Shown piece by piece: positions 1 through 5,591 of a stretch of DNA of 20,498 bases. This stretch comes from a virus. Positions within the stretch are counted from its first letter, which is position 1. The number at the start of each line of letters is the position of its first letter. The stretch lies in the IMG/VR virus record IMGVR_UViG_3300029957_000312, positions 1-20,498 of that record, one strand, 5' to 3'. The notes beneath the pieces were generated by a model. That model had not been told where the DNA came from, made no database searches, and worked only from the letters and a program-made list of their open reading frames with translations. Position numbers and translations under genes: made by a program.

Positions 1-145
1 TCCCCGAGGGCAGCGCCGCGCCCGCGGTGATCCCCTTCAGGATAAATAGAAAGGGCAGTCGTGATAACCGGGACTATCCGGGACGATCCGGGAAGTAGTG
101 GGACGGCCGCCGTTGAAACGGTGTTGCAGCAGGTGAAATAAAAAA
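1..145. other. Non-coding region distal to the early operon
   Basis: No convincing gene is seen. It lies downstream of the last early gene. It contains four 10-bp iterons (68-103) and a small CCGTT-GA-AACGG dyad (110-121). A short open frame from position 3 ends at a TAG near 96 and could be the tail of a gene outside the window, but nothing supports that strongly. No intrinsic terminator with a T run is visible after the early operon. Confidence 0.4.
68..103 (+). repeat. Four tandem 10-bp iterons (CCGGGA-type)
   Basis: CCGGGA occurs at 68-73, 78-83 and 88-93, and a degenerate fourth copy, GTGGGA, is at 98-103, giving an exact 10-bp period. Copies one and two are followed by C, and the spacers are similar. 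Head-to-tail sites at about one helical turn put binding sites on one DNA face. The array lies outside all genes, at the distal side of the early operon, where the left end of the element is expected. Transposase end-binding is possible but is inference. Confidence 0.55.
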
Positions 146-508
146 TCAAGCTTCGGCGGCGTCGAGGAGGGAGAGCTGCTTGGGCATGCGCAGCTCGCGC
201 TGCATCTTAATGATGCGATAAACGGTCTGGACGGACATGGCATACTTGCTGGCCAGCTCCGGAGCATTGACACCGTTGAACTCCCGATAGAGCTTGTCGT
301 TGCGCTCGCTACGGCGGCCCACCATGTCCATGGGCACGTAGATGTTCTGGCCGCCCCAGTCGTCGGCCACGCGACCGGCGGCCTCCATGGCGAAGTGACG
401 GGCCTTGGCCTCGGAGACGCCGAATGTGGCCATGGCCTGGATGGCGAGCTTGTCAGCCAGGTCCAACAGCAGCTCGGTGCCGAGTTGGCGCGGGGTGTCC
501 TGGGTCAT
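146..508 (-). CDS. mor: Mor/C-family transcription activator of late genes
   Basis: This 120-aa protein matches the Mor/C family of Mu-like phages, dimeric DNA-binding activators that turn on middle or late promoters. The family features visible are a helical N-terminal part, the dimer beta-strand segment GGQNIYVP (residues 52-59), and a C-terminal helix-turn-helix at about 82-102 (FNGVNAPELASKYAMS then VYRIIK). The start at 508 is chosen over an upstream ATG because GGGAGGT lies just upstream and because it overlaps the GemA stop as ATGA, suggesting translational coupling. It is the last gene of the leftward early operon. Only one family member is seen, so it probably does the work of both Mor and C, and the dyads at 11679 and 19491 are its likely targets. 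Confidence 0.92.
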   Translation of the reverse strand: MTQDTPRQLGTELLLDLADKLAIQAMATFGVSEAKARHFAMEAAGRVADDWGGQNIYVPMDMVGRRSERNDKLYREFNGVNAPELASKYAMSVQTVYRIIKMQRELRMPKQLSLLDAAEA

Positions 509-963
509 AGCGTACCTCCCAATCTGGTGACCCACCGCTTGAGGCTCTCAATGACCCGCGCGGCCTGGTAGGTGTTGAGCCACTCCAGGCGCTCCACCTT
601 GGTCTGCCTGTGCACGAAGCTGGCCAGGGCCGCCTCGCTGCTGTCCTTGATCGCGCCCATGTCGCGCAGGGTGAGCCAGAGGCTGCGGATCAGCCGGGAC
701 TGCGGATCGTTCGCCGGCTTGGCCGTGGCCGTGACCTTGGCCTTGCGCGCGGGCAGCTCCTCAAAGCCGCGGCTGCGCAGATGGTCCAACACGGCCTCCA
801 GCTGGCTCATGCTCATGCCCTTGCACGAGTCCTTGCCCGTGATCCGGAGCAGCATGGCGCGGTAGGTAGAGTCATCCATATCCGGCAGTTGGCCCTTGGC
901 CACATGGATGAGCTGCACGAGCTTGCCCTTGTAGGGCGCGAGGTTACGAGCTGGCTGCGCCAT
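505..963 (-). CDS. gemA: GemA / gp16 family regulatory protein
   Basis: A 152-aa protein of the Mu gp16 (GemA) family, early phage proteins reported in Mu to affect host gene expression and DNA supercoiling. It has the family N-terminus (YKGKLVQLIHVAKGQLPDMDDSTYRAML, residues 11-37, including the GMS..QLE segment just after) and the C-terminal half with SRLIRSLWLTLRDMGAI (about 89-105) and the FVHRQT..ERLEWL stretch. The start at 963 has GGAGGT just upstream. A longer open frame exists, but its upstream part reads as a shadow of the ASCH gene. Its first 20 bases overlap the end of that gene, and its TGA overlaps the mor ATG. This gemA-mor order is the same as in Mu. Confidence 0.9.
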   Translation of the reverse strand: MAQPARNLAPYKGKLVQLIHVAKGQLPDMDDSTYRAMLLRITGKDSCKGMSMSQLEAVLDHLRSRGFEELPARKAKVTATAKPANDPQSRLIRSLWLTLRDMGAIKDSSEAALASFVHRQTKVERLEWLNTYQAARVIESLKRWVTRLGGTL

Positions 964-1384
964 GGGGCACCTCCTTCGGGTAGGCCACCTCGAAAAAACC
1001 AAGGCGGCCGGTGCATTTGAAGAACGGGAGCGGGCGGGCATCGGCCAAGAGCCAGTGGTAATGAACAGGCTGGGCCCACTCTGATGCGCTATCCCGGATG
1101 CAGCCGACGATCCGCACGGAGCCGATGATTCCACCGAGCTGGTATGTCGTCTGCCAGTAGCGTTCAAGCCCGATCTCCACGGCGTCTCCCCAGAGACCAC
1201 ACTCCAGGAATTCAGGCCGGAGCGCGTTGAAAAGTGGAGCCTTCTCCTCTTCCGAGGATCCCGCGTGGATGAGCACCCGGCGGCCGAGGTATTTTTTGGG
1301 GCACGGCCAAGTCCGGTTCTCCACGTCCTTTTGCTGGTATATGATGAAGTAGGCCCAGGGCTGGCGGATGGAGAGGGCAATCAT
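944..1384 (-). CDS. ASCH-domain protein
   Basis: A 146-aa protein with the hallmark ASCH pattern: ALSIRQPWA at residues 3-11, DVENRTW at 20-26, RRVLIHAG at 35-42, GGIIGSVRIVGC at 84-95, and HWLLADARPLPFF at 110-122. ASCH domains have a PUA-like barrel fold; members bind RNA or nucleotides, and some act on modified cytidine. In a phage, roles in RNA or nucleotide modification or in dealing with host defence are possible, but none can be read from the sequence. The start at 1384 overlaps the stop of the preceding gene (ATGA); the longer open frame upstream is a shadow. It ends inside the start of gemA. Base composition looks somewhat less GC-rich than its neighbours, which fits an accessory gene. 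Confidence 0.85.
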   Translation of the reverse strand: MIALSIRQPWAYFIIYQQKDVENRTWPCPKKYLGRRVLIHAGSSEEEKAPLFNALRPEFLECGLWGDAVEIGLERYWQTTYQLGGIIGSVRIVGCIRDSASEWAQPVHYHWLLADARPLPFFKCTGRLGFFEVAYPKEVPHGAASS

Positions 1385-1674
1385 TGGGGCACCCGGAACA
1401 CCTTCAGGTCGTTCTTGCCGCGCTTGTGCCCGGCGCAGTCCGTGATCTCGCGCTCGTCGAAATACTCGATATGGGTCACGCCGACGTATGGCACCTTGCG
1501 CTCGCCCTCGTCGTATCTGAAGTATGAGATATCCGGGTCGCGGCGCTTCCATGACTCGGGCATGTTCGCGGGCACCGGGAACGTGCACCTTACGTCCGTG
1601 GTACGGCCATCGGAATCATAGCTGTCGCTCACGGCAAACAAGCATGTGAGGCAGTTCTTTGTTTTACTTCTCAT
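1381..1674 (-). CDS. Hypothetical Cys-containing phage protein
   Basis: An unrecognised 97-aa protein. It has CLTC at residues 8-11, a lone Cys at about 30, and a Cys in DCAGHKRG near 80, so a small zinc-binding fold (CxxC plus C and C/H) is plausible. The rest is polar and aromatic (WKRRDPDISYFRYDEGE), without membrane segments. The start at 1674 has GGGAGT a few bases upstream, and the previous gene ends 3 bases before it. The stop overlaps the ASCH start (TGA within ATGA), so the two proteins are probably made together. Function unknown. Confidence 0.72.
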   Translation of the reverse strand: MRSKTKNCLTCLFAVSDSYDSDGRTTDVRCTFPVPANMPESWKRRDPDISYFRYDEGERKVPYVGVTHIEYFDEREITDCAGHKRGKNDLKVFRVPQ

Positions 1675-1677
1675 GGT

Positions 1678-1893
1678 CTACTCCCCGAGGGTCTGCAGCG
1701 CCCGTTCAGCATCGCCCTGGATGACACCAAGGTGCGTCTTGAGGCTCTGGATGTGGGCCAGCTTCTCGCGGATGGGCAGGCCTTCCGTGCCGATCGCCGC
1801 GAGCAGCTCGCGGCACTCGTTCAAGTGCTTCTCGGCATGGGAAAGGGTATTGCCCACCATCATGATGTACATGTCCGGCGTGATCCTCAACAT
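1678..1893 (-). CDS. Small helical phage protein
   Basis: A 71-aa protein of unknown function, predicted almost entirely helical (SHAEKHLNECRELLAAIGTEG then IREKLAHIQSLKTHLGVIQ), possibly forming a short helical hairpin or coiled coil. The start at 1893 (MLRITPDMYIMM) is preferred because AAGGAGG lies 6 bases upstream. The upstream extension to 2007 is a shadow of a small membrane protein read in another frame. It sits in the middle of the early operon, between the microprotein and the Cys protein. Confidence 0.7.
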   Translation of the reverse strand: MLRITPDMYIMMVGNTLSHAEKHLNECRELLAAIGTEGLPIREKLAHIQSLKTHLGVIQGDAERALQTLGE

Positions 1894-1903
1894 GGAGCCC
1901 TCC

Positions 1904-2014
1904 TTACTGTATAAAGAGCAGGACGAAGAATCCGAGGACGGGATGCTCCTCCGTCGCCAAGGCAAGGGCGACGAAAAGGCAGAGCGTGTCCCAAACAAGG
2001 ACGTCACCGCTCAT
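1904..2014 (-). CDS. 36-aa hydrophobic microprotein
   Basis: A very short frame starting MSGDVLVWDTLCLFVALALA and ending in VLGFFVLLFIQ-stop. It has two hydrophobic stretches (about residues 5-20 and 25-36) separated by TEEHP, so it is probably a small inner-membrane protein, either a hairpin or one bent segment. The ATG overlaps the stop of the preceding gene as ATGA, and GAGGTG lies upstream at about 7 bases. The Shine-Dalgarno of the following gene begins right after its TAA. It exactly fills what would otherwise be an unexplained gap of about 120 bases in a gap-free operon. Small size makes chance possible. Confidence 0.6.
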   Translation of the reverse strand: MSGDVLVWDTLCLFVALALATEEHPVLGFFVLLFIQ

Positions 2015-2706
2015 TGCCGCACCTCACTCTCCGGTGTGCTTTCGAGGAGCCGCCGCACGTTGTGGTCCACCAGTACCGCCTGGACCGGACCAAAGAGGCG
2101 CGAGGTGCGCAGGCCGGCATACGACACCAGCGCGCCCGCCTCGTCATAATTGGAGGCACCAAGGGAATGCATGAGGTCGAGCATGGACACGCGAAGCCGT
2201 CCGTCCTGGGTCAGCTCGCGCAGGGCCCTGGCCAGCTTGGCAAGGCCTGGATCCACGCAGTGGCATTTTTGCAGCAGCGGCGCGACCTCGCGGGCGTTCA
2301 GCACCGCATGGCCATCAGGTTGAATGGTCAGCTTGACCTCGACGGTCTTGTCGCCGCCGGCCGCGCCATGGTCTACGCCGATGAACACCTGCGCGGCCAG
2401 GCGCTTGATGCGCGGGGTTTTCGGCTCCGACCTGGAGGCACGCTTGCTGGCGGCCTCTCCCGCATGGATGGCGATGGCCAGGACCCCGGCGAGCGGCAGG
2501 AGGTTGCGCGGCGTGAAGGGACTCGTGGCGGCCACGCGGTGTCCCTGCAGGCAGGCCCGACAGGTCTGGAACTCCAGCGCCGTGGCGCCCACGCAGCGCG
2601 AGGAGCACTCGGTCTCGCGCACCTTGCGGCCCATGAGGGCGCAGGGAATGCGGGCGCGGCCGTACAGCTCGGCGGTCAGGGCGTGGATCTCGCGGTCAAG
2701 GTTCAT
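2011..2706 (-). CDS. Hypothetical phage protein with N-terminal Cys cluster
   Basis: A 231-aa protein I do not recognise. The N-terminal 60 residues carry Cys at 22, 34, 38, 49 and 52 (ECSSRC and CRAC), which looks like a zinc-binding module. The remainder is a mixed region with an alanine-rich hydrophobic stretch (LLPLAGVLAIAIHAGEAA) and a C-terminal helical part (LAKLARALRELTQDGRLRVSMLDLMHSLG) that could hold a winged-helix-like fold. The start at 2706 has GGAGGA 4 bases upstream; the longer upstream frame covers a hairpin region and is not needed. Its stop overlaps the microprotein start. It is in the replication/early operon between HU and GemA. Confidence 0.72.
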   Translation of the reverse strand: MNLDREIHALTAELYGRARIPCALMGRKVRETECSSRCVGATALEFQTCRACLQGHRVAATSPFTPRNLLPLAGVLAIAIHAGEAASKRASRSEPKTPRIKRLAAQVFIGVDHGAAGGDKTVEVKLTIQPDGHAVLNAREVAPLLQKCHCVDPGLAKLARALRELTQDGRLRVSMLDLMHSLGASNYDEAGALVSYAGLRTSRLFGPVQAVLVDHNVRRLLESTPESEVRQ

Positions 2707-2732
2707 GTGTTCCTCCAGGCTGCTCGTCAGGC

Positions 2733-2771
2733 CCAGGCCGCCACGCCTGGACGACCGCCCCGCAGGGCGGT
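2733..2771 (-). promoter_or_regulatory. Tandem stem-loops in an intercistronic leader
   Basis: Two adjacent perfect dyads: CCAGGC (2733-2738) with GCCTGG (2745-2750), and ACCGCCC (2754-2760), loop CGCA, GGGCGGT (2765-2771). On the transcript they lie between the stop at 2778 and the start at 2706, in the longest gap of this part of the operon. There is no T run, so they are not an intrinsic terminator; an mRNA-stability or processing element is possible. Confidence 0.4.
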
Positions 2772-2777
2772 TTCGCT

Positions 2778-2927
2778 TCACAGGTTTTGGATCACCGCGT
2801 CGAGCTGGCCGCAGATGGTCTCGCAGTCATCTTCGGTCTGACCGCGCTCCTCAGCCCACCCGCAGAACTGCACCCAGTTTTCCTCGATGAAATCCTTCAG
2901 CAGTATGGCGTTTTCCGGTTCAAGCAT
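2778..2927 (-). CDS. 49-aa acidic small protein
   Basis: A short frame, MLEPENAILLKDFIEENWVQ followed by FCGWAEERGQTEDDCETICGQLDAVIQNL. It is acidic, helical, with three Cys. The start at 2927 is 10 bases after the HU stop, with a G-rich GGGGGCGGG in front (not an ideal ribosome site). It fills the gap between HU and the next gene, and the frame uses codons like its neighbours. No family recognised. It could be a small regulator or adaptor, but nothing shows this. Confidence 0.6.
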   Translation of the reverse strand: MLEPENAILLKDFIEENWVQFCGWAEERGQTEDDCETICGQLDAVIQNL

Positions 2928-2937
2928 CCCCGCCCCC

Positions 2938-3228
2938 CTAGCCCTTCAGGGCCAACTTGAGCGCCGTGCCCGCCACGAGCTTCGCCTTCCGCCCAGCTTT
3001 GATCTGCACCGGGTCTCCGGTGCGCGGGTTGCGGCCTTCGCGCGCCTTGGTCGCCACCACCACCAGCTTGCCAAGGCCTCCCGGAAAGGGCACCTCGCCG
3101 CCGGTCTTCAGCGCCTCGATGGCGACCTCGCCCAGGGAGTCCAGGGTGGCCTTCACGCGCGCCTCGTTGGAGCCGTACGTGGTGCTCATGTTCTGGTTCA
3201 CCAGGTTGATCAGTTCTTTCTGCGTCAT
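2938..3228 (-). CDS. Phage-encoded HU family DNA-binding protein
   Basis: A 96-aa HU/IHF-family protein: MTQKELINLV at the N-terminus, the saddle motif (GGEVPFPGGLGKLVVV, about 43-58), the GRNPRTG beta-arm tip at about 65-71, and the C-terminal KAGRKAKLVAGTALKLALKG. HU proteins are dimeric minor-groove DNA benders. In Mu, host HU helps assemble the transposase complex at the left end, so a phage copy in the operon with A and B makes sense as an assembly aid. The start at 3228 has AAGGAG upstream; the longer frame is a shadow. TTYGSNEA near residue 16-23 is the usual variable loop. Confidence 0.92.
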   Translation of the reverse strand: MTQKELINLVNQNMSTTYGSNEARVKATLDSLGEVAIEALKTGGEVPFPGGLGKLVVVATKAREGRNPRTGDPVQIKAGRKAKLVAGTALKLALKG

Positions 3229-3253
3229 GGTCCTTGCTCCTTGGGGTTGGGGG

Positions 3254-3562
3254 TTAGCACCAGCCAAAGCGGCCGTGGGTGATCTCGTAAAAGGCGTCGA
3301 AAAGCTGATCTTCAAGCTCGGCATCGCCTTCGACCACATAGCGCTTGTAGAGCGCGAGCTGCTCGGGCGTTCCGAAGGCCTCCAGGAGAACCTCGTCGAT
3401 GTCCTTGCCGTCGGTGGTCTGAAGGTCGCAGCGTCCGCCAGGGTCGATGTCGGAGCCGCGATAGGGCTCCAGGAGCGGCGCGAGCTGCTCGCCGCGCAGT
3501 CCGCCGTTGTAGGCGGCGATGACACTGGCTTCCATGTGGGTGTAAGCGGCGTTGTCTCCCAT
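3254..3562 (-). CDS. Hypothetical phage protein, 102 aa
   Basis: A 102-aa acidic protein, MGDNAAYTHMEASV at the start and DAFYEITHGRFGWC at the end. It has no recognisable motif, membrane segment or Cys cluster (a single C-terminal Cys). The start at 3562 has AAGGAG 6 bases upstream, and it sits between DUF3164 and HU with short gaps of 23-26 bases. The upstream extension to 3853 overlaps the DUF3164 gene and is a shadow. Location in the early operon suggests a role in replication or takeover, but function is unknown. Confidence 0.75.
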   Translation of the reverse strand: MGDNAAYTHMEASVIAAYNGGLRGEQLAPLLEPYRGSDIDPGGRCDLQTTDGKDIDEVLLEAFGTPEQLALYKRYVVEGDAELEDQLFDAFYEITHGRFGWC

Positions 3563-3585
3563 GGTTCTCTCCTTCAGGTTGAGGG

Positions 3586-4182
3586 TTAAACCGCCGCGAT
3601 ATCCAGCGGGATAGCGGTGTACGCGCCGTTTTCGCCGCGCTCGTAGATGCGCACGTAGGGCTTGGTGCCGGTGACCTGGATGCTGTCGCCGATGGCCTTC
3701 ATGGCCTGGAGCCAGCGCTCGTCGCTGATGTCCAGGCGGCGCAGGCCCAGGACGCGAGTGGTCGAGATGTTGCCGGCCTTGTCCATCTCGAAGGCCTGGT
3801 TCACGATGGCATGCAGCTCGCTGCGCGCCCCCTCGGTCCAGTCGCGCAGGCACTCGTCAATGAGGGCCTTGGCGGCTTGCAACCGCTCATCAAAGGTGAT
3901 GTTGTCGGCGATCTGGCGAACGATCTTGTACTTGCCGTCGTAGCTCATGAGGGTGACGTTGCCCTTGTTCCCGCCGATCCGGGCCCCGTACTTCTCGGCG
4001 CTGAGCTGCACGAAAGCCCCCACGTCGGCCATGAGTTCGGACTTGAGGCCGGCCAGGGCCAGCATCATGTTCTTGACCTTGGACACCTTCTCCAGGACCA
4101 GCTCGTGCCGGACCCTGTCGATTTCCTGCACCTGGTCCAGCGGCACCTGGTGCCCCTGGGCGTTCTCCATGTAGCCTTCCAC
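3586..4182 (-). CDS. DUF3164 family phage protein
   Basis: A 198-aa protein of the DUF3164 family, common in Mu-like phages near the transposition genes. The family pattern is visible: an N-terminal helical half (MMLALAGLKSELMADVGAFVQ and EKYGARIGGNKGNVTLMSYDGKYKIVR), then the central FDERLQAAKALIDECLRDW, and the C-terminal RRLDISDERWLQAMKAIGDSIQVTGTKPYVRIYER. Its function is not established. The start is GTG at 4182 because GGAGG stands 5 bases before it; an in-frame ATG at 4170 is too far from that site. Neighbours are the small 62-aa protein upstream and the 102-aa protein downstream. Confidence 0.88.
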   Translation of the reverse strand: MEGYMENAQGHQVPLDQVQEIDRVRHELVLEKVSKVKNMMLALAGLKSELMADVGAFVQLSAEKYGARIGGNKGNVTLMSYDGKYKIVRQIADNITFDERLQAAKALIDECLRDWTEGARSELHAIVNQAFEMDKAGNISTTRVLGLRRLDISDERWLQAMKAIGDSIQVTGTKPYVRIYERGENGAYTAIPLDIAAV

Positions 4183-4192
4183 GGTGTCCTCC

Positions 4193-4381
4193 TTACTGAT
4201 TGGTTAGAGCGTTGACGGTGATGGTGATGAGCAGCACCGCGCCTTCCAGCCTGCGGGCGCTCTCGGACGCATCGGTCAGCTCGGCGCAGGCGTTGCGGAT
4301 CACCTCGTAGCGTTCCGGGCTCACCTGCCCGCCCAGCTCGCGCAGCCGCGACGTGGCGCTGTTGATCTTCTCCTGGATCAT
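4193..4381 (-). CDS. Small helical phage protein, 62 aa
   Basis: A 62-aa protein, MIQEKINSATSRLRELGGQV at the start and ending in a hydrophobic VLLITITVNALTNQ. It is predicted as helices with a beta or weakly hydrophobic tail. The start at 4381 has AAGGAG 7 bases upstream. The frame extends further upstream, but that part overlaps the B gene end. It lies between B and DUF3164. No family recognised; a partner for B or DUF3164 is conceivable only from position. Confidence 0.68.
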   Translation of the reverse strand: MIQEKINSATSRLRELGGQVSPERYEVIRNACAELTDASESARRLEGAVLLITITVNALTNQ

Positions 4382-4403
4382 GGCGGTCTCCTTGGTTGTT
4401 GCG

Positions 4404-5591
4404 TTACACGGACAGGATGACCTTCTCATCCACAATGGGCGCGCCGATGTCGGCGGCCTGGTTCATGGCGGCAATGAGCATGTTCCCGACCGCGAGCGGG
4501 TAGCAGTAGCTCACGCGGTCGCGCGCGCCTCCGCGCCCGGCCGGGCCGGTCAGCTTGGTGCGCAGGGCCTCGATGCCCGCCGGGGTGATGATCTTGTCCA
4601 GGTCGCCGCCGGCGCGGGCCACCTTGAACTTCAGGTACTGGTCCAGGTCGCCGTTGAGCGCCTTCAGCTCCACCACTTCACAGCGCTGCACCACCTCGCG
4701 CACCTCGTGGTTGCCCTCGCTCAGGCGCTGCTGCAGCTCCGGCTGGGCGATGAGGATGACGCTGATGAGTTTGCGGAAACCGTCCTCCAGCTCCATGAAG
4801 CGCTTCAGGTGCTTAATGGTCGGCGTGGACAGGCCGTGCGCCTCCTCGATGATCAGGCAGTGGTGGTTGCCCGCGCGGCTGCTGTCGCGCAGGCTGTCAT
4901 GCAACTGATGGAAGCGCGCCTCCGGGCTGCCGTGCACGTGCTTGTGCGGGGCCACGGCGGCCATGATGGCCTCGGCGATGTGCATGGCGCGCAGGGTGCG
5001 GCCGGTCTTGTCGTTGTCCTCCATGCCCAGGACGTAGGGCTCGATGACCTTGACCGGATCGTCCTGGGCGATGATGCGGCCGATGAGGTCGCGGCGCAGC
5101 GTGCTCTTGCCGCTGCCGCTCTCGCCCAGCACGGCCAGCATGCCGCCGTGGCGCGCCACGTGGTACATGGCCTCGCGCACGTAGCGGATGCCCGTGGACA
5201 GGTAGACGTCCTCGTTCGAGCGCAGGTCCTGGCCAAAGGGATCCATGAACAGGCCAAAATGCGTCTTCGTCTCGGGGAAAAGCCCCTGTTTGCGCAGCAA
5301 CATGTCAGTCTCCTCCTTCGGTTTTTCGGCAGTGGGGGCGGCCTTGCGGGCTCGCGCCTTGCCGGTGGTTGCGGGTTCAAAAACACCTTCCAGCTCAACC
5401 TCGGGAACGCCGCGTTCACGCAGCACCTGGAGAATGGCCTCGCGGATCTGCGCGCGGTCGGCCCGCTTGGGCCAGCGTCCGTGCGTCACGATCTGCGTCA
5501 CGCTCGCCGGGGAAAGCCCGGTGGGCTGGGCCAGGGCGCGCTGCGCGACCTTGTGCGTCTCGAGGACGGTCTTGAGCTTGAGGGCTGCCAC
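4404..5591 (-). CDS. B: Mu B-like AAA+ ATPase, target DNA activator
   Basis: A 395-aa protein of the Mu B family, AAA+ ATPases that coat target DNA and deliver it to the transposase, and give target immunity. An N-terminal helix-turn-helix (about 15-40, LAQPTGLSPASVTQIVTHGR) is followed by a charged linker (75-98), then the ATPase with Walker A GESGSGKST (156-164), Walker B LIIEEAH (246-252), and the HLKRFMELEDGF segment after it. A C-terminal helical part follows (about 335-395). It is longer than Mu B (312 aa), mostly in the linker. The GTG start at 5591 shares one base with the transposase stop; GGGAGG precedes it. A and B are thus co-translated. Confidence 0.93.
   Translation of the reverse strand: MAALKLKTVLETHKVAQRALAQPTGLSPASVTQIVTHGRWPKRADRAQIREAILQVLRERGVPEVELEGVFEPATTGKARARKAAPTAEKPKEETDMLLRKQGLFPETKTHFGLFMDPFGQDLRSNEDVYLSTGIRYVREAMYHVARHGGMLAVLGESGSGKSTLRRDLIGRIIAQDDPVKVIEPYVLGMEDNDKTGRTLRAMHIAEAIMAAVAPHKHVHGSPEARFHQLHDSLRDSSRAGNHHCLIIEEAHGLSTPTIKHLKRFMELEDGFRKLISVILIAQPELQQRLSEGNHEVREVVQRCEVVELKALNGDLDQYLKFKVARAGGDLDKIITPAGIEALRTKLTGPAGRGGARDRVSYCYPLAVGNMLIAAMNQAADIGAPIVDEKVILSV

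Noticed and set aside
1-95. Tail of a host gene in frame 3 ending at a TAG near 96
   Set aside because: Only about 31 codons, no recognisable protein, and it runs over the iterons; kept only as a note.
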